This document shows, piece by piece, positions 1 to 6,912 of a DNA stretch of 15,238 bases (position 1 is the stretch's first letter; each line of letters begins with the position of its first letter). The position numbers and the translations under genes were made by a program. Origin of the DNA: Jimgerdemannia flammicorona (taxonomy: Eukaryota; Mucoromycota; Endogonomycetes; Endogonales; Endogonaceae); contig RBNI01003772.1 in NCBI GenBank assembly GCA_003990745.1, positions 1 through 15,238 on the forward strand, given 5' to 3'. Below the pieces are notes generated by a model. That model saw only the letters and a program-made list of their open reading frames with translations, was not told where the DNA came from and did no database searches.

Positions 1-2
1 GT

Positions 3-470
3 ACCAGAGCCAACCATCTCTTTGCAGCCCTACCAGACTGGCTCACCCAGAAGATCAAGGAACAAGGTCTTCCCCAAGGATGCCCCCACTACTCATGGTG
101 TTTTGCTCAAGTACAAAGAAGAGCCTGCGAAATCCTTGCTGCACAAGTTCCACGAAATCAAGAATACAAGAAGGATAACCAAGATAGAAGAAATCCTACC
201 AGGAGAAATGATCAAAAGAATGACCAAAGATATGATCAAAGATATGATCAAAGGAATCAGCGAAACCCCAGAGGACCCAGACCTCCCACTGAGGATGAAA
301 AGAGACAGCTCTGTGAAAAGGGATTGTGCTTCATCTGCAAGAAGGCAGGATATATCTCAGTCAAATGTCCCGAGAAGAGAAACAGATCAGGCGAACCCAG
401 TAACCAGAACATTACTGTCATCAGAGAAGGTCCAGGAAAGAAGAACCCCGAGAATGTCATCAAAGTACAG
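3..470 (+). pseudogene. gag: Gag C-terminus with nucleocapsid-like zinc knuckle
   Basis: Read from base 3, the frame gives the end of a capsid-like region, followed by a long basic, Gln/Asn/Arg-rich stretch and a knuckle at 327-368. The basic part contains a tetrapeptide repeat (NDQK, NDQR, YDQR, YDQR) at 207-254 and then an Arg/Pro-rich segment. Nucleocapsid domains of this kind bind and package the element's RNA. The knuckle has the spacing CX2CX4-X-X4C, with Cys codons at 327, 336 and 366, but position 351 is Tyr (TAT) where the family has His. This would disturb zinc binding. The rest of Gag is before the window. Confidence 0.8.
207..254 (+). repeat. 12-bp coding minisatellite in Gag (4 units)
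   Basis: Four consecutive 12-base units encode NDQK, NDQR, YDQR and YDQR. The last two units are nearly identical at the DNA level (tatgatcaaaga, tatgatcaaagg). It lies in the basic nucleocapsid region and keeps the frame. Copy number may vary between element copies. Confidence 0.8.
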
Positions 471-473
471 AAG

Positions 474-875
474 ATATGGTACAGGGCTACCATACCCACT
501 AAGGCCCACCCAACTGATGCTGGATATGATCTCTACAGCAGTCAAGACCTCACTATTCCACCAAGTACCAATGCTACAGTGTGAACAGGAATTGCAATGC
601 AAGCTCCCAGAGATACATACATCTGCCTTACTGAGCGAAGCAGCCTAGCCAAAGAGTTCAACATTGGACTAGGAGGAGGAGTAATTGACCAAGGATTTAC
701 TGGTGAAATCTGTGTCATCTTGCGAAATTTTGGAGACACATCATTTGAAGTCAAAGTAGGCCAAAGAATTGCCCAAGCAATCATTGAAGAAATCCGTCAA
801 GATCTCACCATTGAAGAAGTCCCTGAACTCTCCCAGACAGACTGCGGCAAGAAAGGGTTTGGATCTACCAACAAA
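474..875 (+). pseudogene. dUTPase domain inside Gag-Pol
   Basis: All five motifs of the trimeric dUTPase family can be read in order. Motif I is TDAGYDLYS (513-539). Motif II is the ERSSLA stretch near 633-650. Motif III is the [10 protein letters not shown] stretch near 681-710. Motif IV is [12 protein letters not shown] near 756-792. Motif V is the glycine-rich GKKGFGSTN (846-872). The enzyme hydrolyses dUTP to dUMP and pyrophosphate, limiting uracil incorporation during reverse transcription. Here it sits between the Gag knuckle and the protease. A TGA at 582-584 (V-stop-T in context) interrupts the domain between motifs I and II; CGA is the likely ancestral codon. Motif III has Phe where the family usually has Tyr, a change not explained by C-to-T. 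Placement between nucleocapsid and protease resembles the betaretroviral arrangement. Confidence 0.9.
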
Positions 876-953
876 CCTCCCAGTCAAAAGGTCACTACCA
901 TGAAGGAAGATGATGAAAACTGGTACAAGAGAATTGCAGATGGTTATGCACTA

Positions 954-1013
954 TGTGGACGATGCTCTCATTCTATTCGAATGTATTGCATGGAACATGT
1001 TGGTGAATGCCAT
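954..1013 (+). other. Cys/His-rich patch between dUTPase and protease
   Basis: Cys codons at 954, 963, 987 and 1008 and His codons at 969, 996 and 1011 give a C-X2-C-X-H-X5-C-X2-H-X3-C-H pattern, consistent with a small zinc-binding site. It is not the CCHC knuckle, which is upstream at 327-368. I do not recognise the motif as a known domain. It could be a second nucleic-acid-binding module or simply part of a linker. Confidence 0.45.
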
Positions 1014-1194
1014 GCATACCTCTCCAAAGTTTTCAAAATTCAATCTGAGAAACGCCAAGCCCCACAGACTGAGGAACCCAAACAAGACAACCCTCCTTGT
1101 GAAGGATGGGGAGAAACTGACTTCGAGGAGACTGATAGCAATTGGGACAACAATGAGGATGAAGAACTCAACACTATCAAGAAGGAGGACAGTT

Positions 1195-1500
1195 GCATCA
1201 AATTCACAGGCCAAGTCCACAGACAGAATGTCAATGTCTTGCTTGATAGCGGTGCTACTGGAAACTACATCAGCACCAAGACTGCCAAGAGAATTGGAGC
1301 CCGAAGCAGACCAACTACTGAGAAAAGAAGTGTTACCTTCGGTGATGGAAAGACTGCACCATTGACCAAGATCTGTGAAGATCTCTTGCTCAAGATTGGC
1401 AAATATCAAGAAAAGTTAGACTTCAGCATTATAGATCTTTCAGGACAGGACATCATCCTAGGAAAAGCCTGGTTGACCCAGCACAACCCAGATATCAACT
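1195..1500 (+). pseudogene. retroviral-type aspartic protease domain
   Basis: The active-site signature [12 protein letters not shown] has its catalytic Asp codon at 1245. It is followed about 60 codons later by the flap-distal segment DIILGKAWL, then HNPDINW. This is the usual layout of a single-domain retropepsin that works as a dimer to cut the polyprotein. The domain is intact in sequence and contains no stop. Between the dUTPase and this domain lies an acidic linker (roughly 1060-1190) and a Cys/His-rich patch (954-1013). Confidence 0.88.
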
Positions 1501-1739
1501 GGAGAACCAATGAGGTTAACCTGACCCACGAAGGCAGAAAGATCACCCTGACACCCCAGGAAGGTACCAACTACCAAGGAATTGAAATCATCTCTGCCAT
1601 TCAAATGAAGAGACTCTCTCGAAAGAAGGGAAACACCTACTTCATCTGTACAGTACAAGAAGTTACTGAAGCTACAAGCAGCCCAATTCCAACAGAGGCT
1701 CAAGAACTGTTTGAAGAATTCCAGGATGTATTCCAAGAT

Positions 1740-3060
1740 CCTCAAGGACTTCCACCCAAGCACCAAATCCAACATGGAATTGATCTTATTCCAGGATCTG
1801 AACCCCCGTACAAGAGTATCTACCAACTGGCCCAACCCGAGCTCAAGACTCTCAAGGATAAATTGACCAAACTACTGGCCCAAGGATACATTGAACCCAG
1901 CCGCTCTCCATTTGGAGCCCCCATTCTATTTGTCAAGAAGAAGGATGGCTCTCTGCGAATGTGTATTGACTACAGAGCTCTCAACAAGATCACCATCAAG
2001 AACCGGTATGCCTTGCCCAGGATTGATGAATTGCTACACCAAATCTTCAAGGCCAAGACCTTTTCTCTATTGGATTTGCGAAATGGTTACCACCAGATTC
2101 TCATTGATGAGAAGGACATTGAAAAGACAGCTTTCCGAACACAGTTTGGACACTACCAGTTCCGAGTCATGCCTTTTGGATTGACCAATGCACCAGCAAC
2201 ATTCTAGTATCTGATGAATGATATTTTTGGACCACTCCTCAACATCTGCGTCCTTGTGTATATTGATGATATACTAATCTACAGTGAGACAGTAGAGTTA
2301 CATTACACCCATCTCAGACAAGTACTGACCCTCCTGCGAGAACACCAGCTCTATGCCAAGATGAGCAAGTGTAAATTCTATCAAGACCAGATCAAGTACT
2401 TAGGACACATCATTTCTGCTGAAGGTATCAATGTGGACCCCCGAAAAGTATCAGCCCTCAAGGATATCCCTATCCCTACTACCCTCAAGCTACTCCAGTG
2501 CTTTCTGGGTATTATCGGTTATTACCGAAGGTTTATCCAAGGATACTCTGCTATTGCAGCCCCACTGACCAGCCTGGCCCACAAAGGAGTGAATATCAAA
2601 AATGAATGGACCCCCGAATGTACCCTGGCTATGGACTACCTCAAGAGACTCCTTACTAAGGCCCCAGTGCTGATTGCACCTGACCCTACCAGACCATTCG
2701 CCCTGACCACAGATGCCTCTAATATTGCTATTGGAGCAGTACTCAGCCAAGAGGACCGCCCAGTGGCCTATCTTTCCCAGAAGCTCAAGCCAGCTGAGAC
2801 CCGGTATACCACCCATGAGAAGGAACTCCTGGCTATTGTCACTGCACTCCAGGAATGGCGCCACTTCCTCCTAGGACAGCCATTTATAGCCTACACTGAT
2901 CACCATGCACTGCGGTATATTCACACACAGCCTATGCTGACCCACAGACAAGCCCGCTGGATGGAAATCATTGCCAACTTTGATATGGAAATCAAGTATA
3001 TCCCAGGCAAAACCAACCGTGTGGCTGATGGTTTCTCCAGATACATGGAAGATGAACTTG
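1740..3060 (+). pseudogene. reverse transcriptase and RNase H domains
   Basis: RT motifs are clear: the [19 protein letters not shown] block, the [10 protein letters not shown] block, [12 protein letters not shown] ending at 2204, and the catalytic YIDD at 2259-2270. A TAG at 2205-2207 splits the domain where the family has Gln. The RNase H domain follows, with Asp in TTDAS, Glu in HEKELLAI, Asp in YTDHHAL and Asp in VADGFSR, ending near 3045. Together they copy the RNA genome into DNA and remove the RNA template. Apart from the nonsense codon, every catalytic acidic residue I can identify is present. The stop would truncate RT before YIDD and abolish synthesis of RNase H and integrase. Confidence 0.94.
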
Positions 3061-3229
3061 TCTTCATGATCGAAGTAATTGGAGACCTTACCCAAATGAT
3101 CAAGGATGGCTACCAGCAAGACAGCCCCCTGACAAATTTCCTTCAAATCTGCCAAGACCCAGAGGCCGAGGTCCCAGAACCCATGAGGCAAATGGCCAAG
3201 AGATTCACCTACCGTGACAGACTTATCTA

Positions 3230-4330
3230 CAGGGACCATGACAGAGTGGTTGTACCCAACAATGATACTCTGCGACTCAAGATCATGCAGGAACTCTATG
3301 ATACTCCTGCAGCAGGACACTTTGGTTTTGAAAAAACCTACAACCTCCTCTCAAGAGAGTTCTATTGGCCAAAGATGACCAAGGATATCAAAGACTTTGT
3401 GGCCTCATGCGAGATATGCCAAAGGTTCAAAAGTGGTAACAAGCTACCAGCAGGACTCCTACAACCCTTGCCTATCCCATGTCACAACTGGGACCAGATT
3501 GCAATGGACTTCATTGTCCAACTCCCCAAGACCAAGGCAGGATGGGATGCCATAGTAGTATTCGTGGACCGCCTAAGTAAACAAGCCCATTTTGCACCCA
3601 CCAAGACTACTGCTACAGCACCAGAGATTGCTGAGATCTTTCTCAACCAAGTATTCAGACTACATGACATGCCTAGCACTATAGTATCTGACCGAGATGC
3701 CAAGTTCACCAGCAACTTCTGGAAGGTATTTTTCTCCCTCCATAGAACTAAGCTGAAGTTCTCCACTGCCTATCACCCTCAGACTGACGGTCAAACTGAG
3801 TGAACCAACAGGACTCTCAAACAGATGCTTAGCATCTTCTGCTGTTACAAACAAAATGATTGGGACAAGTACCTAGCCTATGCCGAGTTTGCCTACAATA
3901 ACAGTCAGCAAACCTCCACAAAGAAGACTCCATTTTTTCTGAACCACGGTCAACACCCAAGGACCCCAAGTACCACTGCGAAATCAGCAGTCCCAGCAGC
4001 CCAAGATCTGGCCGAGACCATTTCTGACCTTACGCGAATAACAAGAGATGCTCTCATAGAAGTACAAGACTATCAGACCAAGTATGCAAACTTGAAGCAA
4101 AGAGAAGCCTCCTACAACATTGGCGACATGGTCATGCTTAGAACAGACCACCTCCATCCAGACACCCTGGCATAACAACCAGCCAAGAAACTCCATACTA
4201 GAAGAATTGGACCATACAAGATCGTGGAAAAAATCAGCGAAGTCAACTACAAGTTGCAACTTCCCCACAATATCCGAGTACACCCAGTATTCCATATCAG
4301 CCAATTGGTGGACTACCATGAAAACCCATT
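3230..4330 (+). pseudogene. integrase with D,D35E core and GPY/F module
   Basis: The N-terminal zinc module has His 3318, Cys 3408 and Cys 3417, with 29 residues between His and the first Cys. The first His position (3297) is Tyr (TAT). The core has Asp 3507 (AMDFI), Asp 3690 (VSDRDAKF) and Glu 3798 (DGQTE), with 35 residues between the last two. A TGA follows directly at 3801. A second stop, TAA 4173-4175, falls before the GPY/F segment (RRIGPYKIV, around 4200-4230). The enzyme inserts the double-stranded cDNA into host DNA. As it stands it would lack the end of the catalytic core and the whole C-terminal targeting region. Confidence 0.92.
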
Positions 4331-4379
4331 TCCCGAGCGTACAGTTCCACCACTACCCCCAATCAGGATCAATGATCAC

Positions 4380-4560
4380 GAGGAATTCGAAATTGAGGAA
4401 GTACTTGACCACAAGGTCTGCAAATATCCCAAAACAGTCAAGCGCCTTTTTCTGATCAAATGGAAGGGTTATCCTACCCATGACGCCACCTGGGAAAAAG
4501 AAGAAGCCCTGAAGAATGCACGTGAAGCCCTTCAGGACTACATGGAAACGCTCACCCCCC
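4380..4560 (+). pseudogene. C-terminal chromodomain of integrase
   Basis: The segment starting FEIEEVLDHKV and continuing through LFLIKWKGYP and DATWEKEEAL matches the chromodomain fold. It shows the typical aromatic positions, the KWKGY strand and the ATWE turn before the C-terminal helix. In chromoviruses this module binds modified histone tails and steers integration. It is the last domain before the stop at 4584-4586 and is uninterrupted, but it lies downstream of all four nonsense codons. Confidence 0.9.
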
Positions 4561-4905
4561 AGCAAAGGAAGGAACTACAGCTCTAGGTATAGGAGCATAC
4601 AGTGAGCAAAAAGGATACCACATATTTCTATCTGGAAACATATAATACCAAACATTGCGAAGAAAGGAACACTATGGATAACCAACAAGAAGATATCTGA
4701 GCAAAAGGACAATCTCGTACAGTACAGCAAAACGCATTTGAACAATCCATTTCATGCCATCTGTATCATCTCCACTGGATGATGACGGACGCTTCATGTG
4801 AAACTTAGGAAAGCCGACAACGTCGAAACCAGTCTAAGTCCATCCACGTGACAGATATTGTTACTAGGAATTGTCTCAGATTATAAGAAAAGTCTATTTC
4901 CGAGA

Positions 4906-4915
4906 GGTTCGAACC
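4906..4915. promoter_or_regulatory. palindromic B-box-like GGTTCGAACC
   Basis: This 10-bp perfect palindrome matches the core of the RNA polymerase III B box (GGTTCGANTCC-like). On the minus strand the surrounding bases can form a five-pair T-arm that includes two G-T wobbles. I could not find a matching A box or a full cloverleaf on either strand. It may be a remnant of a tRNA-derived SINE, with the A10 run at 4986-4995 as a possible tail on the + strand, or it may be chance. Confidence 0.25.
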
Positions 4916-5158
4916 CCCAGCCATGACAATGGGAGCCCTCGCCCTAGACAAGGATGGCCAGTCCTCGCAAATGCACCAACCAGACAAAAAAAAAATGGAC
5001 CAAGACCTGTTAACCCTGTATAACCACAACTACGAGTGACAAGATCTTTGAAATCAGAATTTTCTCATGTGACCAGCACATGCTCCACTTACAGCACAGG
5101 TCATGCATTTTGCCAGAAAGCATGACCAAAGGAAGGTTACATCAGATGGGTGAATAAG

Positions 5159-5209
5159 TATAAATACCCAAGGCAAGAATACCCCGCAACTCTCATCCCC
5201 CTTTCCTCA
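5159..5209 (+). promoter_or_regulatory. putative ORF3 promoter: TATA box and pyrimidine tract
   Basis: TATAAATA at 5159-5166 is followed about 25-40 bases later by a pyrimidine-rich stretch (5191-5209), the typical arrangement of a fungal core promoter with initiation near the end of a CT-rich tract. The first ATG downstream is the ORF3 start at 5231. The same core, TATAAATACCC, occurs in the 3' LTR at 6407. This suggests that ORF3 is transcribed from its own internal promoter. Transcription is inferred, not seen. Confidence 0.5.
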
Positions 5210-5230
5210 CAAAGAAAAGACAAGACAAGA

Positions 5231-6061
5231 ATGCCTGCCACCCACCGCCAAACTGCCCACCGTAGCCAGCCCCTCCCAAGCCAGGTTGACCGCCTCTTTG
5301 GACACATCCAGGTTGCCATCCAAGGAAGGAACCACCGCTCAGAGGCCCTTAACCTCTCCAGCCAGGACCTAGGACACTATGTTCTCAACTGCCGTGAAGT
5401 TATCGAGAGGGCCTACCTTGCTACCAGCCACCTGGAAATATGGCATGAATATGAAATCAGCCATCAACTCCTCCAACAGGCAAAGGACCTGCCAATGGAC
5501 CAAGTCTCTGACTGGACTCACCTAGACAGGTACGAGCAAAGACTTGCCAAGAAGGTCCACCAAATCATGTGCCATGCACCCTTTGCAATTCTCAACCTCA
5601 ACTATATACAACTGAAGGACTTCCAGAACCTCTCATTCCCTGAGGTTGACGAACTTGAAGTCAAGGTCGCCCAAGAAGCCAACTCCTGGATTGCCCTCAA
5701 GTCTACTGACTGCAAACCCTACTGGAGCCCCCTCCTGAATGACAACCCTGACCAATGGCTCCAAGGCCTCTCTGATCTCTTTGAAGGACCACCCATCCGA
5801 ATGGATATTCCCAGGCATGAAGATCAAGAGCCCTACTTGGATGGCCCCAACTGCATCAGATGGAGAACTCCTACACCAGCACCTATCCCAAGGCAAGAAC
5901 CATTTGCAGACCTCATTGACTTCTCCATCCTGGACAACGAGCCATCTGCAACCACCACCCCCCCTGTCCCTGAAGAAGATGGTAACATCTCTGAAAAGGA
6001 TTCCCCACCTTTCTCTCCCCTGGTTCTCAATTTCTCAATCAACAAGGACATTGATTTCTAA
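5231..6061 (+). CDS. ORF3: intact orphan protein in the env position
   Basis: This 276-codon reading frame has no internal stop. It starts at an ATG in good context (A at -3) 65 bases after a TATA box. The frame is open further upstream to a GTG at 5150 but has no earlier ATG. I do not recognise the protein. It has a basic, polar N-terminus (MPATHRQTAHR), a central helix-prone region rich in Leu, Gln, His and Glu, and a Pro-, Asp- and Ser-rich C-terminus (from about residue 210). I see no signal peptide, membrane segment, zinc motif or envelope hallmark, so it is not an obvious Env. Base and codon style match Gag-Pol. Its TAA overlaps the first bases of the polypurine tract, so it belongs to the element. 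It could be an accessory protein, a second Gag-like protein or a captured host gene. Confidence 0.72.
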   Translation: MPATHRQTAHRSQPLPSQVDRLFGHIQVAIQGRNHRSEALNLSSQDLGHYVLNCREVIERAYLATSHLEIWHEYEISHQLLQQAKDLPMDQVSDWTHLDRYEQRLAKKVHQIMCHAPFAILNLNYIQLKDFQNLSFPEVDELEVKVAQEANSWIALKSTDCKPYWSPLLNDNPDQWLQGLSDLFEGPPIRMDIPRHEDQEPYLDGPNCIRWRTPTPAPIPRQEPFADLIDFSILDNEPSATTTPPVPEEDGNISEKDSPPFSPLVLNFSINKDIDF

Positions 6062-6072
6062 GGGGGGAAGGA
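6060..6072 (+). promoter_or_regulatory. polypurine tract
   Basis: AAGGGGGGAAGGA is an uninterrupted 13-base purine run immediately before the LTR start at 6073. Polypurine tracts resist RNase H and prime plus-strand synthesis, and their 3' edge defines the U3 boundary. The ORF3 stop codon (6059-6061) overlaps its first two bases. Confidence 0.88.
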
Positions 6073-6102
6073 TATAATAGAACGAGCGAACAGATGGGAC
6101 GT

Positions 6103-6156
6103 GACGAACGACGAACGACGAACGATCACGTGACCCGGCGATGACGTCATCATATG
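6103..6156 (+). promoter_or_regulatory. U3 cluster of palindromes: 7-bp repeats, CACGTG, TGACGTCA, CATATG
   Basis: GACGAAC occurs three times in tandem (6103-6123). It is followed by CACGTG (6127-6132), the 10-bp palindrome ATGACGTCAT (6141-6150) and CATATG (6151-6156). CACGTG is the bHLH E-box/CBF1-type site and TGACGTCA is the CREB/ATF-type bZIP site. They lie about 250-300 bases upstream of the LTR TATA box, where enhancer elements of U3 are expected. Binding is inferred. Confidence 0.5.
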
Positions 6157-6406
6157 ATCGAGCACGGCATATGAATTATGAATGATGGATGATGCGAAAC
6201 GACGCGGAAAACGATATTTAGCTTATCCCTAACAACTGGCGCCGCAGCAACAGTTGCCACAGCTGCTGATCATTGCCTAATAATTGAGGTCCTGATCACA
6301 AAGATATTCTTTATCCAAAACCACCTGACAAAGGTCGCGATTACAAACCTCATTATAGTTACCAAATTAGTCACTCATACTTAGTCAGAAATCACAGACA
6401 AACTTG

Positions 6407-6439
6407 TATAAATACCCCCCAGTTTCCATCTGAAATAAA
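6407..6439 (+). promoter_or_regulatory. LTR core promoter TATAAATA and polyadenylation signal AATAAA
   Basis: TATAAATA at 6407-6414 is followed by a C6 run and then AATAAA at 6434-6439. In an LTR the TATA box directs transcription from R in the 5' copy, and the signal directs 3' end formation in the 3' copy. Their closeness puts the U3/R boundary near 6435-6445 and leaves a long R-U5 of about 470 bases. Confidence 0.65.
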
Positions 6440-6681
6440 GCAGTTTTAGTTCAGTCCTTGATACAAGAATCAAGTCTCCCCCCACACACACACATTCCCC
6501 TGAGTCTTAGTAATGACATCTAAGTGACTCTAGTGTTTCTGACTAAACTCCAGAAGCCTAGCTAACTTCTGCCAGAACTGAGACTGGTATACAAATCACA
6601 AAGACTTAAGTAAACCCATTGAACCTGAATTCCAAGGCGAATTCAGTCTGTGCACAGCAAGGAACAAGACTCTCGAAATAG

Positions 6682-6768
6682 GGCACAAGAGAAAGACCTT
6701 TAAAAGATAAGGCACACAAGAAAGACCTTTGAAAGATAAGGCATACAAGAAAGACCTTTGAAAGATAA
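6682..6768 (+). repeat. 3 x 29-bp tandem repeat in the LTR R-U5 region
   Basis: Three adjoining 29-base units begin GGCACAAG or GGCAYACAAG and end AAAGATAA (6682-6710, 6711-6739, 6740-6768). Units 2 and 3 differ by one C/T base; unit 1 differs from them at a few positions. A partial fourth unit (GGCAC) follows. There are no spacers, so this is a minisatellite and not a CRISPR array. Confidence 0.9.
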
Positions 6769-6912
6769 GGCACTGCCGCTATAACTACTTAAAGCGAGTG
6801 CTTCCTCAACTGAAGGCTTCTTGGTACACATTGTGTACTAAGTCCCTAAGTAATAGTCCACTTCCCTAAATATCTAAAGGATAAGAGAGGGATAGAAGTG
6901 AGAGTTATTACA

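Larger units (their letters stand above)
3..4586 (+). pseudogene. Gag-Pol polyprotein, 5'-partial, broken by four stops
   Basis: One frame (codons starting at base 3) carries the whole polyprotein. In-frame stops are TGA 582-584, TAG 2205-2207, TGA 3801-3803 and TAA 4173-4175, and family homology continues in the same frame across each. The frame ends at a terminal stop at 4584-4586. The second stop falls just after the RT motif NAPATF and the third directly after the catalytic Glu of the integrase. Each stop is a single C-to-T change from Gln (CAG, CAA) or Arg (CGA). Gag and Pol therefore appear to have been one fused frame, with no frameshift or stop between them, as in many fungal chromoviruses. 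The start codon is outside the window. A different frame at 22-648 looks open but is only an overlap of this one. Confidence 0.93.
4587..5230 (+). other. non-coding internal region between pol and ORF3
   Basis: These 644 bases hold no ORF with recognisable similarity. Visible items are a palindromic GGTTCGAACC (4906-4915), a run of ten A (4986-4995), a CACGTG hexamer near 4846 and, near the right end, a TATA box at 5159. The composition is A-rich, unlike the C-rich coding flanks. The region lies inside the retrotransposon, upstream of its polypurine tract, so it is either a leader for ORF3 or material captured with ORF3. Confidence 0.6.
1..6912 (+). mobile_element. Ty3/gypsy chromovirus-type LTR retrotransposon, 5' end outside window
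   Basis: The domain order is Gag, dUTPase, protease, RT, RNase H, integrase, chromodomain, then an extra ORF, polypurine tract and 3' LTR. Integrase after RNase H places it in Ty3/gypsy, and the C-terminal chromodomain places it among chromoviruses, whose chromodomain is thought to direct integration to particular chromatin. The 5' LTR, primer-binding site and most of Gag lie before base 1. Every part is on the + strand. The right edge is set at 6912 by a terminal TTATTACA that mirrors the LTR start and by LINE homology resuming immediately afterwards. Four nonsense codons and two lost zinc-ligand histidines make it non-autonomous as it stands. Confidence 0.93.
6073..6912 (+). repeat. 3' LTR (about 840 bp)
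   Basis: The left edge follows the polypurine tract and reads TATAATA. The right edge reads TTATTACA, the reverse complement of TGTAATAA. A G-to-A change at 6074 explains why the canonical TG start is now TA. Directly after 6912, codon-by-codon similarity to LINE-B ORF1 begins, which fixes the right edge independently to within a few bases. Inside are U3 palindromes, a TATA box (6407), AATAAA (6434), a CA-rich run near 6481-6494 and a 29-bp tandem repeat. The 5' LTR is not in the window, so identity between the two LTRs cannot be checked. The five bases AGCAG at 6913-6917 are the expected target-site duplicate. Confidence 0.72.

Noticed and set aside
22..648. Long open frame overlapping the Gag region
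   Set aside because: It lies in a different frame from the continuous Gag-dUTPase frame and shows no family motif. The frame beginning at base 3 gives the zinc knuckle and dUTPase motif I.
4840..4960. Functional tRNA gene around GGTTCGAACC
   Set aside because: No acceptor stem, A box or anticodon arm can be assembled on either strand.
5150..5230. Extended ORF3 start at 5150
   Set aside because: That codon is GTG, not ATG, and the extension would translate through the TATA box. The ATG at 5231 has better context and follows the putative initiation site.
5231..6061. ORF3 as a retroviral Env
   Set aside because: There is no signal peptide, transmembrane segment, furin-like site or Cys pattern. 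Only the position is env-like.
6682..6768. CRISPR-like array of 29-bp repeats
   Set aside because: The units abut directly with no spacers and lie inside a retrotransposon LTR in a eukaryotic context. It is a tandem minisatellite.
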